Shown here: one piece after another, positions 46,882-56,488 of the stretch
How positions within the stretch are numbered: the first letter of the stretch is position 1
How the letters are laid out: each line of letters opens with the position of its first letter
NCBI RefSeq assembly: GCF_049243985.1
Contig: NC_135373.1
Span: forward strand, 94,669,213-94,733,212
Direction: 5' to 3'
DNA length: 64,000 nucleotides
DNA from: Paroedura picta
Lineage: Eukaryota; Chordata; Lepidosauria; Squamata; Gekkonidae
The notes under the pieces: generated by a model
Seen by the model: the letters and a program-made list of their open reading frames with translations, nothing else
Told to the model about the DNA's origin: nothing
The model's database searches: none
Translations under genes and position numbers: made by a program

Positions 46882-47465
46882 ACTGCTTGGGAAATTCTTT
46901 CTCTTTATAGCCTATATAGGTAAAAAGTCAATGACTTACTATATAAGTTGAAGAAAGTCTTGTTCTTCTATATCTATACACTGGGGTTCGGGAAGGAAGA
47001 GAAATAAAGGGCAGCGATCTGGCGGATTACCATCCAGTACCAACTGAAATCAGTCTGCGGGAACTATTGTTCTTTCCCCCCCATTGCTAAGGAAGTCCTG
47101 TGGAGCTCTAAAAGGGGCACACAGGGAAGCCTTGAAGCCGAAGGTTTTATCGGGGGAGGGGGGAGGAGCCTCTGCCAGAAATGGAAGCCCCCGCGTAGAA
47201 CACCAACAAAGAAATGAGTGACCCTTTCACGGCTCTGCCGCAGCGGAGAGTGTGAAAATCCCGCTGTCGTCCTCCGAATCCAGGGCTGTTTCTGAGTGGC
47301 TGAATGACCAGAGGCTTGGATGGGGGCTTAAAAGCCGTTGTGAATTTAAATTTTCCTTATATTTTCCCGCGCTTTTATCATTTTCCGGTGAGAGAACCAT
47401 ACTTGGGAAGCCCAACAGTTGGTCTCAGTTAGTTTTATAGCTCTACTTACTCCAAAATTCATCAG
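46882..47465. other. Spacer between divergent tRNA genes
   Basis: 584 bp upstream of both tRNA genes. It is less repetitive than its surroundings, moderately CpG-containing, and has no recognised repeat. A divergent Pol III regulatory spacer is the simplest reading; no specific motif could be assigned. Confidence 0.5.
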
Positions 47466-47537
47466 GACCTCGTGGCGCAACGGTAGCGCGTCTGACTCCA
47501 GATCAGAAGGCTGCGTGTTCGAATCACGTCGGGGTCA
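47466..47537 (+). tRNA. tRNA-Trp (CCA)
   Basis: A 72-nt tRNA that decodes UGG. The acceptor arms GACCTCG and CGGGGTC (one G-U pair), discriminator A, and the anticodon CCA (47498-47500) in the loop CTCCAGA with stem TCTGA/TCAGA are all in place. A box TGGCGCAACGG and B box GTTCGAATC (47517-47525) are intact. No intron. From memory it differs from the human nuclear tRNA-Trp by only a couple of T-arm/variable-loop bases. A TTTT stop follows at 47543-47546. Together with tRNA-Asp it forms a small divergent cluster about 8.7 kb before TMPO. Confidence 0.98.
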
Positions 47538-47542
47538 TATAG

Positions 47543-47546
47543 TTTT
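47543..47546 (+). terminator. Pol III terminator of tRNA-Trp
   Basis: A TTTT run six bases past the tRNA-Trp 3' end. Confidence 0.75.
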
Positions 47547-47592
47547 CTTTATACTGTTTCTTATTTTCATTTATGGTTCCTACAAGACTAAC

Positions 47593-47705
47593 TGCAAACT
47601 TAAATGGACTCCGGGGAATGGTAGAGGACAGGAAGGCCTGGAGGATCATTGTCCATGGGGTCGCGATGGGTCGGACACGACTTCGCACATAACAACAACA
47701 ACAAG
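47593..47705 (+). mobile_element. RTE-BovB LINE terminus
   Basis: Contains the BovB end wording GGTAGAGGACAGGAAGGCCT, CATGGGGTCGCGATGGGTCG, ACACGACTTCGCAC and an (AAC)n tail. Only about 110 bp remain, 55 bp after the tRNA-Trp gene. Confidence 0.88.
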
Positions 47706-49483
47706 ACTAACGCCGCTTATCATTTGCGCTAATATAGAAAGGGATACTGTGTTGCTGATAGCGTGAGACTACATTACAATAAGGGCTCAGTCAGCAGTAT
47801 ACATGTATCCCTGAGTTATAATGTATTATTTACCATGAGTTGGAAGATCCCTCCTTGAAGTCTCTCCTATGTTAATTCTGCAGAACTGACAGGTAAAATG
47901 ATCGACTGTGTGTGGCTTACACAAGTATTCGTACTTCTACTAGCCCCTTCCCCCCCCCCCCCACACACACACAAAAGAATAATAGCAAGGGGAAAATACT
48001 TAAAATACCTTCTCACTATTCTAGTGTCTCTGGTCTGATAAATCACAGAGCCCCCGCCAGCTATGTGGTTTGGATTATAACTTCACAAGAAGACCTGTGA
48101 ATTTCCCACCATTTTATTGTAGCAATTTTGTATTCGTTATTTGAGTCATTGTATCCCACCTTTCTATGACCTGAGAACAGCTAATACCAGGTCTGGCCCC
48201 CTATGGCGAGGGGGTGTGAAGCCACAATATTCCTAGATATGCTATTAAGTATCCTGAGTTCTGGGAGGTGGACAAGAGGTGAACAGCATTCCTTGCTGTT
48301 GGGCTGAGGCACAATTAAATAGCACAAGGTCTTTATGTGTTAGGACTCATTCAGAATATTTCTTTGTTATTTATTTAAATTATCTGACATTTCAGTTTAT
48401 AAAGCAAAAGAAGAAAAGGAGAAAAATAACATTCCTAAATGCATCTTTGATACTTCTCTGTCTAAACCATAAACACTTTCCTTGGCTCCTTATTTCCATA
48501 GCATTTCTCAAGGCTCTCACATCTTTTAAAAAACCTTGCTTCTATTAAAGGGCTCCAGAATGTTAAAATTTCCTACCAATCACACTTATATATTGTTCAC
48601 CAATCCGGCCTATCACAGGGAAGCTCCATAGCCAATCCCCTCCAAGCTCTAGGCCTTCTTCATCCAATAAGAACTGTTCAAGATTCTTTAACCTGCCTTC
48701 CTCAACTGTGTTTCCATCCAATTGTCTTTAAAGGCAGGTATAGAACTACCTCTCTTTTTATCAGGCAACTACACAGAAGGCACAGTGTGCAGTTATTTAG
48801 AAGTGGCCAGAAGAGGAAAGGAAAACAAACACACTCAGGTGCCAACACTTGCATAAATTATAATTCTTTGACAAAACAGAGCAAATAAGCACCTTTAGGA
48901 GACTTGCTGGGGAGGAGGGTCCAATTTGGCTTTTGGTCCCAGCTAGGTGAATGAAATGGAGGGGGCAGCTGATGATGAAAGCAGTTTTTGACTGTCCTAG
49001 CCTGATCCGACTTTGTTTTGGTCTGTAGATTCTTTTAAAAGTCTTATATGTGCAGCTAGTGACTGTCATTCATGTGCAACAGAATATAGTAGAGACATTA
49101 AATGATCCTACCTGCCTTAACTCTAAGTAATTTGCTGAGTAATTTACTAAATCACTGTGTAATACTTAATGTTGGCACCCTCAATATCAAATGCTCTGGA
49201 AGGGCAATGTACAATTCCTTTCATTACCAAAAGTGTACTTTGCTTTCCCTTCCTTCAGGTGCCACAGCACTTGCCCCCTTTAAAGTTTCTTTCATCTTTC
49301 CACAGTCCTGCCTGTCATATAACATTTAGAAACCTGCTTGGCTGCATATCTCATTCCTTTAAAGTTTTGCAAGCCAGCACCTGCAAGGATAGTGCAGGTA
49401 ATTTCAGCTACCTTCTCCATGGTGATGATACATATTGCAGGATTTCTAATTTTAAAATGATATACATCCATGTATGTGTTTTA
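47706..49483. other. Unassigned intergenic DNA
   Basis: No gene or repeat family recognised apart from a C run and a CA-rich run at 47947-47975. Confidence 0.4.
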
Positions 49484-49757
49484 GAAGAAGAGTTGATTCT
49501 TATATATCACTTTTCTCTAACAGAAGGAGTCTCAAAGTGGCTTACAATCGCCTTCCCTTTCTTTTCCCCACAGCAGACCTCCTGTGAGGTAGGTGAGGCT
49601 GAGAGAGCCCTGATATTACTGCTCGGTCAGAACAGCTTATCAGTGCTGTGGTGAGCCCAAGGTCACCCAGATGGCTACATGTAAGGCAGCAGGGATTCAA
49701 ACCCGGTTGACCAAATTAGAGGTTGGCATTCCTAACCACTACACCAAGCTGACTTAA
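49484..49757 (-). mobile_element. tRNA-derived SINE
   Basis: Minus-strand member of the 11180 family with a very short GAA tail; body (GTCTCAAAGTGGCTTACAAT, GCTGAGAGAGCCCTGAT) and head (GGTTTGAATCC B box) are complete. Confidence 0.85.
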
Positions 49758-50446
49758 CCATGCTTATGACATTGTAAGCTACCCTGGACATTGTGGGAAA
49801 ATTGTATATAATTACTTTGAATACATAAAATAAATTCTCCCACCATTCTACCCATCAGTGATCCAAGTGGTTCTATCAGAAGCAAGTTGGGAAAATAGAC
49901 AAGTAAGGCAAAATTTAATGGTTCACAAGGGATTAATGATTTGATTTTCTGAGAGATTTTTGTTTCATGTGTAAAGATGTCTTTGCTGACTGAGGATAAG
50001 ACCTCATGCTTCTGGTAGACCGAATTCTGTTTTATGCCACAATTTTTTTTAAGTTGCTACAGTACTGTATTGTCATTTATGCTACAAAACTAAAAAAGCT
50101 GCCCCAAGAATTGTAATATGGCTATAACAATCATTTAAAAAAATTAGTCTAATTAGATTTCTTTTTATGATTGTCCAAAGATGGAAGACTCTCCACTGCT
50201 ACCCTAGGTGCAGCCAATGCAGGCCTTTTAAGGGATCTGGCAGGTTCCAAAGGCTGCATCGGCACCAAGGACCAACCTATGGTAGCCCTGACCTTGGGAG
50301 CCTCTCAGTAGGAAGAACTGACAGAGAGAGTGGGCTCAGAAGATGATCTCAGGGGTGTCAGTGATAGAGCATTCTGCCACAGTGCTGCTCTTAGAAATGA
50401 TGATCTGGGTATGAATTTTTGGCAGGTGGTACATGCTGTAATACAG
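49758..50446. other. Unassigned intergenic DNA
   Basis: No gene or repeat family recognised. Confidence 0.4.
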
Positions 50447-50732
50447 AGCCTCTTGTGGCGCAGAGTGGCAAGGCAGCAGAAATGTTGTCTGAAACTCCCA
50501 TGGGGCTGGGAGTTCAATCCCAGCAGCTGCCTCAAGGTTGACTCAGCCTTCCATACTTCCGAGGTCAGTAAAATGAGGACCCAGCTTGCTGGGGGGTAAA
50601 CGGTAATGACTGGGGAAGGCACTGACAAACCACCCTGTATTGATTCTGCCATGAAAACGCTAGAGGGCATCACCCCAAGGGACAGACATGACCTGGTGCT
50701 TGCACAGGGGATACCTTTACCTTTACCTTTAC
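50447..50732 (+). mobile_element. Sauria SINE
   Basis: The head has CTCTTGTGGCGCAGAGTGG and GGGAGTTCAATCCC (A- and B-box regions). The body has GACTGGGGAAGGCACTGAC and AAACGCTAGAGGGCATCACC. The tail is three ACCTTT units, the BovB-derived tail of Sauria SINEs. The flanks carry an imperfect target duplication around CTGTAATACA / ATGTAATATA. Confidence 0.9.
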
Positions 50733-50743
50733 ACGATGTAATA

Positions 50744-51067
50744 TAGCCTTTCTCAACTCTTTACCACTGAGAAAACCTGATAAATTCTTCAGGCTTCATG
50801 AAACCCCAGAAGTGGCATGATCATGCAGAATATGGTTGGGAATCATAGCCGTGTACATACGCAACTTCCCAGCCCCTCCAGGTCCATCATTGGCCATTTT
50901 GGGAGGGGGTTGCAGGTTGACATGATCATATATGGTCATATCACCAATAAATGTCTAACAAATTTTAAAACTATATAAAAATTAATTAACTCCCACCCAT
51001 GCAGGAAACCCTTCCAGGGCTGTCAAGAAATCCCAGGGTTTCATGAAACTCTGGTTGAGGAAGCCTG
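50744..51067. mobile_element. hAT-like MITE, 6354 family
   Basis: Ends TAGCCTTTCTCAACTC and GGTTGAGGAAGCCTG, with shared interior text (CAGAAGTGGCATGATCATGC, CCATCATTGGCCATTTTGGG). No clear target duplication. It begins about a dozen bases after the Sauria SINE tail. Confidence 0.75.
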
Positions 51068-51169
51068 CAATAATGTTATGGGACTCTCTCCAGAAAAGTA
51101 GGTGCTTATTGTGCACATCAGTGTGTAACATCTTAACCCCACACCTCACACATGCACACCTCACACAAG

Positions 51170-51235
51170 CTTTTATTATATTTTGTAAGCCACATTAGGC
51201 AGGTTCCCCTGGAGAGGTATAATAAAAATCCCTGA
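51170..51235 (+). mobile_element. LINE tail fragment
   Basis: TTTTGTAAGCCACATTAGGC, then GGAGAGGTATAATAAAAATC, an L2/CR1-type terminal segment without coding sequence. A similar piece is at 53374-53440. Confidence 0.5.
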
Positions 51236-51380
51236 AATATGAACCAAAGGTGAACATAATTGTTCTTTGATGAATATCAGTTAATGTTATGATTTTAGTG
51301 ATTTATAAAAGAAATTGGATTTTTACACCTACACTGTCACCCATGTATGTGATCAATGCATCTTCTACAATAACAGTAAC

Positions 51381-51475
51381 AGTATATGAGAGTCCAAAGG
51401 CACCTTTAAGACCAACAAAGTTTTATTTAAGGTGTGAGCCTTCTTGTGCATGCACACTTTCTCAAACAATGGAAC
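51381..51475 (-). mobile_element. Palindromic repeat family, single-arm copy
   Basis: Minus orientation of the family arm: GAGTCCAAAGGCACC, AAGACCAACAAAGTTTTATT, then GTGCATGCACAC, the short palindrome at the arm tip. Confidence 0.75.
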
Positions 51476-51739
51476 AAAAATTATATGAGTACAGATATAA
51501 GGAGAGAGTAAATGAGCAGTAATTTAGTAAACAGTAACAATATAGTTTGTGATGCTGTGTTGGCAGAGAAGTATACTCCATTATAAGCAATGATGTGTTT
51601 TATGCAGGATGTTTTATGACTGAGCTATTAAGTTGTTTCTGATGTATCATTTATAAATGTGGATTATTTTTCCAACCTTATCTGAAATATTCAGTCTATA
51701 AACCCAGGAAATTCCACAACTAGATGAAATGTTATATTC

Positions 51740-51951
51740 ATAATAAAATCAGAGTCCTGTAGCACCTTTAAGACCAACAAAGGTTTATTCAAGGCGTGAG
51801 TTTTCGAGTGCAAGCACTCATAGTCTGAGGAAGAGTGCTTGCACTCGAAAGCTCATGCCTTGAATACATCTTTGTTGGTCTTAAAGGTGCTACTGGACTC
51901 TGATTTTATTGTGCTACTTCAGACCAACACGGCTACTAATTTGTTATATTC
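51740..51951. mobile_element. Fold-back copy of the palindromic repeat family
   Basis: 51742-51819 and 51833-51910 are inverse copies of each other over 78 bp with about five mismatches, separated by a 13-bp loop. A family tail follows (CAGACCAACACGGCTACTAA). A 10-bp direct duplication, TGTTATATTC, flanks the whole unit (51730-51739, 51952-51961), so arms, loop and tail arrived together as one insertion. No coding capacity. Family name not recognised. Confidence 0.9.
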
Positions 51952-52971
51952 GTGTTATTCCTGATTTCTTTGATTAGACATAAGGTTGGTTTTATCTGAA
52001 GTATACTGAAACTGATTGGCATAAGTCTTGTGAGCTAATCTTGCAAAGAAATGCATTTATAGTGAATGTAGAAAAATGTTGATTTTTTAATTTTAAATTA
52101 ATTACATTACAGTGTAGTACAAATAACAATTATTCCCAAAAAAGAACCAGCATCTTTCCCATCTTTCACATTAAGGGACTATCTTTTCTCTTTCTCACAA
52201 TCCTACAAATTCAGTGTAGAAGGATACTGCACAAAATATGTTTTTGGCTCTCTTCTCCCTTCAACATGCCTCACATTTTTGGGCAGAAGCTCAGCTATTT
52301 TTTCAACAGGGAATAAGTACACACAGATTTAGTATGGCTTACTCCCACATAAACCTGCAGAGGACTGCAGCCTTAATACCATTTTTTAACATTTAGTTAG
52401 AAACAAGATACATCATTCAAATATATAAACAAACAAATCATATATAAACAAGTAATTAAATTTAATTATCTGTTTTAACAGTGTATTTGGCAGTTCTAGT
52501 CAATCAGTAGCAATTGGTTTGATACTCTGCTCTCATAGTAGTTCTGAGAGATTGCAGCTTTCCACATCTAGAATTCTTTTGGAATGTGAGGTAAGACTTT
52601 ACATAGCTTTGCAGAGCATGTAAGGCAGCCATCTGGTCACATATTTAAAGGACCATCTCTCCCAGTATAAACCTTTGCCCCAACTCAGATCCTCTTGCAG
52701 TACTATTCTGGGCCATATACCCCTTTAAATCTATTAGCATAATTTTTAAGTTACATCCGTTTGTATGGAGCAAGCAACATATGGAGAGGTGATAGCCTTT
52801 GATCTCTCTACCAGCAACACTTTGGTTTCTCTTTGTAAAGTACACTGAATTCTAGGGGATTCATTGGCTGTTTTGACAAAGGATTATCATTGGCTGTATC
52901 TGGTTGTGACACAGATGTAACAGAACTGATTTTTGCTATATATTCCCTGTCATGTAAGAAAATCATAGTGT
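51952..52971. other. Unassigned intergenic DNA
   Basis: No gene recognised; 52305-52375 shares wording with 10390-10475 (a short unclassified repeat). Confidence 0.4.
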
Positions 52972-53095
52972 GACGAAGGGTGCTTGCACTTGAAAGCTCA
53001 TGCCTTGAATAAATCTTTGTTGGTCTTAAAGGTGCTACTGGACTCTGATTTTATTGTGCTACTTTAGATCAACACGGCTACTCATTTGAATCCAT
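52972..53095 (+). mobile_element. Palindromic repeat family, single-arm copy
   Basis: GGGTGCTTGCACTTGAAAGC, AATAAATCTTTGTTGGTC, GCTACTGGACTCTGAT and AACACGGCTACTCATTTG in order, very similar to the right half of 51740-51951. Confidence 0.8.
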
Positions 53096-53373
53096 TTATT
53101 TAATTAGCCTGATTTTGGAGGCTCTGGAGTCTTCCTATTTAAAATGACATTTGATTGGGGATTTTTTGTTGTTTTGCACAGGCTGTGCTTTGGGGAGTTA
53201 GATCTGTTGATGTCCTGAACTGTTGATGGCCTATATATTTTAATGGAGTGGACGAGGGCAAATAAATAAACTGAAGTTCAATTCACACTAAGACAGATGC
53301 GGCTGCTCAGCGACAAAACTGTTCAAGCACTGAGGGGTCATCAAGTTCCAAGGTGGTTCCATTCACTTGGTTT

Positions 53374-53440
53374 TATTTTGTAAACTACTTTGGGCAGGTT
53401 CCTGGAGATGTCATAAGACATTTTAAAACAAATAATTTAT
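53374..53440 (+). mobile_element. LINE tail fragment
   Basis: TTTTGTAAACTACTTTGGGC, then GGAGATGTCATAAGAC; same type as 51170-51235. Confidence 0.45.
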
Positions 53441-53459
53441 ATATTTATTTCCTCATTTA

Positions 53460-54230
53460 TTATTGACATTTATAGACCACCTTTATCAAGCCAGTCATCT
53501 TGGGACAGTTTACATCTGTTAATGTAAAATACAATTAAAATGCAGTTAAAATAAACAGTTCCTCATTAGTAAATACAATAAAACCTATGAGCCAGGTCTA
53601 ATTGATTGGGCCAGTCAGTTGGAGTAGAGCTAGCTACTCCAATTATTGTCCTGATTTAGAAGTGAGCATAGGAGGCTTATCAATGTTCAATTATATAACT
53701 ATCTGAACTGGCCTCAACCATACACCTGGTGGAAGAGCTCTGTTTTGCAGGCCCAATAGAACTGTATCCGTGATGTTCTCTGGGAGCTCATTCCAACAGG
53801 CAGGGGCCAAGGCAGAGAAAGTCCTGTCCCTGGCTGAGGTCTGTTGGACTTCTTTGGAGCAGGGGAGTAGTTGAGTGAAATGCCCTCCAGGGGACATATT
53901 CAGACAGGCCCTTGAAGGTTAAAACCAAGACCTTGAAATGACTGCAGGACTCAGTTGGGAGCCAATGTAGCTGCCGCAGTATTGGCCTGATGTTTTAGTG
54001 AGGACACATGTGGCAACATTTTGAAAAAGTTGTAATTTCCAGATTAGGGTCAAGGGTAGGCCTGCTGTTGCCAGTCCTCTTCCCAACCTATAACATCTTT
54101 TTGAGCCCTTTTGCCAGCATGATCCAGAGCTATAGGCTTGGATGTCACCAATATGCAGACAACAATAATCCATTCTAGAGGTGACTATCACATGGGTCGT
54201 CATGGCCAGGTATTCAGGGGTCAGGTACCT
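53460..54230 (-). mobile_element. L2-type LINE 3' part, diverged
   Basis: Minus-strand frames carry GLPLTLIWKLQLFQNVAT and, nearer the 3' end, FSALAPACWNELPENI, both diverged L2 ORF2 C-terminal motifs. The 3' UTR runs to about 53460. Older than 38660-39360 judging by its interruptions. Confidence 0.8.
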
Positions 54231-54365
54231 GCATTCTGGAATAGCTAAGAAACTACTGATTATTTGTTTTTTTTCTATATCAGTGGACCTGCTTTGAAAA
54301 GTATCACCATTGGCAGCTGCTTTAAATTACTTCCCATGGCAGCCTGCCTTCAACTTTCATGACTT

Positions 54366-54465
54366 TATGTAGGGCTGGATTACAGTCCAGTAATACTTTA
54401 GAGCCCAACAAGATTTTCAAGATGTAACTTTTGAGTCAAAACTCCCTTCATCTGATACAAGATTT
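54366..54465 (-). mobile_element. Palindromic repeat family, diverged copy
   Basis: TTACAGTCCAGTAATACTTT, AGAGCCCAACAAGATTTTC and TTCATCTGATACAAGA follow the reverse family order with much divergence. Confidence 0.5.
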
Positions 54466-55064
54466 TAGCTGTTTTTACTCTTTAAGCTTTATGGAAGGAA
54501 AACCTAGAAACAAATATGACAAACCAATAGGGTGAAAAAAATAAAATAGGGATTTACACACACATATACATCCTTGGGCTTTTTTGTGGGAGAGTTGCAG
54601 AAACGTGTCCTGTTCTACATAACAAGCATCTGAATATGCTGTTCATGAAAGCCATTATTCTATAAAGTTAGAGGTTATGTTCCCCAATCTATTTTGTTCA
54701 GCAGTATTAAAGACACAAAAAAGCCTTTTATTTTGAAAGTTTTAAATAATTATTTTTGAGAGTCTCTGCCCATACAGCTTTGAACATCCAAGTTTCAATG
54801 GGCTCATCTTCCTCAATCATTCTTCCCTGCATATGCACCATAATTATAAGAGCTCTGCTCACTGTAGACCTGGATTTCATATCACCTCCACTCTTTGTTC
54901 TTTTAAGAAGAAACTTGTACAGAACTGAGCCTTCTAGTATGTCATTTGGAGGCTTGGTCCACAAAATAGACCTTCATGAAATCTAATGGCTAGCCAGGGC
55001 TGCCAAGTTCTTCTTCACCAGCTTGAAATCTAAACATATGTTTTTATTGTATTTTTATTCTTTT
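54466..55064. other. Unassigned intergenic DNA
   Basis: No gene or repeat family recognised; overlapping 76-78-codon frames on both strands at 54728-54986 show no family motif. Confidence 0.35.
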
Positions 55065-55140
55065 ATTATGTGAACCACCGTGAGCCCAATCGGGAACGGC
55101 GGTATATACATGTAAATAATAAATAAATAAAAATAAACAA
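55065..55140 (+). mobile_element. L2-type LINE tail
   Basis: GTGAACCACCGTGAGCCCAA, then CGGGAACGGCGGTATATAC and an AATAAATAA tail, a well-preserved L2 terminus without coding sequence. Confidence 0.75.
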
Positions 55141-55231
55141 GTGGACTAATTTTTACCCTTAGCATATTTTATACAACTGGCTTCTGCAAAGAGAGAGAGA
55201 ATGTGGTTTTATAAGACATATACAATGAACA

Positions 55232-55330
55232 AAGAACGAAGATTGACTCCAGTGGCACTTTTAAGACCAACAAGTTTTATTCAAGATGTAAGTGTTCATG
55301 TGCATGTACACTTCCTTGGACAAGAGAGTG
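55232..55330 (-). mobile_element. Palindromic repeat family, single-arm copy
   Basis: GACTCCAGTGGCACTTTTAA, AGACCAACAAGTTTTATTC and GTGCATGTACAC in the reverse family order. Confidence 0.75.
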
Positions 55331-55849
55331 CAGCTTACTTGTGAAATAGAAACCACACAAAAATGGCATCCCAAAGCAACAAATGCTGTAAGTCCCTATA
55401 TCTGCAGATCTCATTTTAATTCTGGCTTACTTAGCAAAAACATTTTTGATAAACAGAATTTGAATTGAAAAGCATATGTTATTGCTCTTAGCAACAGAAA
55501 AAAGAGTAGTAATTACCAATCGGACTTTTGCTATTGTCGTATAAGCAAACTATTTATTTTTGCATAACCGGCAATACTAATTACTCATTTACTACACAAT
55601 TTAAAAATCTGGTTCGCACAAACGAAGAGTACATGTAACGAATTCTGTGCAGTGAATTAAAAAAAAAACTCCCCAAGAACTATCGGAATGACACACAAGA
55701 TGCTGTTCTGACACGAAACAATACCACCCATAGCGCTTCAAGAAAACTGTTGACGGGTTTTGACAACTAAAGCACAAGCTACAACCTGTTGTTGTAAACA
55801 AGGGCTACGCATGTTTCTTCCGACTCAGTGGGAATCTTCCACGAAGGCT
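55331..55849. other. A/T-rich flank of the TMPO promoter
   Basis: No repeat or gene recognised. Composition changes sharply from A/T-rich to CpG-rich near 55850. Confidence 0.5.
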
Positions 55850-56005
55850 CTCCTGTCAATCGGAGCCCTCCACTGGGAGAGGAGGACACCACTTTCGCGG
55901 CACAGCCTCCGCTCCCGCCTAGCGGAATTTAAACTGCGTAACCAGAGCTCGCGCAAAGCTTCAATTCTGATGGGAACCCGCGCGCCGCTCCTCTCAGCCG
56001 CAGAG

Positions 56006-56060
56006 CCAATAGGAGGGCGCCTTTGTGTTTCCGGCGGCCAATCCGGGAGCGCTTTATTGG
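56006..56060. promoter_or_regulatory. TMPO: CCAAT-box cluster
   Basis: Three CCAAT pentamers within 55 bp: plus-strand at 56006-56010 (GAGCCAATAGG) and 56038-56042 (CGGCCAATCCG), and minus-strand at 56056-56060 (TTATTGGCGA). Regular spacing of about 30 bp is typical of NF-Y-bound cell-cycle promoters. They lie 155-210 bp before the start codon. Binding is inferred, not shown. Confidence 0.65.
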
Positions 56061-56215
56061 CGAGCGGGCAAAGCGGCTCGTTGTGCAAGCGGCGAAGGAG
56101 TTGGGTGCTGGGCTGGTTGTTCCTCCTCCTCCCACCCCCCTCCTTCTCCTCTTTGTTGGCGGTCCCCTCTGCTCGCTGTCTCCTGGGAGGGCGGCGACAG
56201 AGCCCCAGCCTGGCG

Positions 56216-56488
56216 ATGCCCGAGTTCCTGGAGGACCCGTCGGTGCTGACCAAGGAGAAGCTGAAGAGCGAGCTGATCGCGAACAATGTGAGCCTGCCGG
56301 GGGGCGAGCAGCGCAAAGACGTCTATGTGCAGCTCTACCTCCAGCACTTAACCGCCCGCAACGCGCCTGGAGCCCCGCCGCAGCCCGACTTCTCTAGCGA
56401 TGAGGAGCGGGAGACAACTCCGCTGGCCGCCAGGAACAGAGCCGCCGGAGGAGGAGGAGGCGGCGGCGCTGCTGCTGCCGTGGGCCGG
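56216..56488 (+). CDS. TMPO: Thymopoietin / lamina-associated polypeptide 2, exon 1
   Basis: This is the first coding exon, 91 codons, of the inner-nuclear-membrane and nucleoplasmic LAP2 proteins, which bind BAF, chromatin and lamins and organise the nuclear lamina. It begins [20 protein letters not shown]; residues 1-50 form the LEM-like (DNA-binding) domain and include [19 protein letters not shown]. From memory, only about four conservative differences from human occur in these 50 residues. Residues 57-67 hold the conserved [10 protein letters not shown] acidic/serine stretch. Residues 78-88 form a Gly7-Ala4 run, longer than in human. The exon ends on a complete codon (VGR) at a canonical donor, CGG|GTGAGC. 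The frame is open upstream, but homology starts exactly at this ATG, which has G at -3. The LEM domain and isoform-specific exons lie beyond the window. Confidence 0.97.

Noticed and set aside
55760-56215. In-frame upstream extension of TMPO exon 1
   Set aside because: The frame is open by 456 bases upstream, but it covers the promoter, has no homology to TMPO, and the conserved protein begins exactly at the ATG at 56216.
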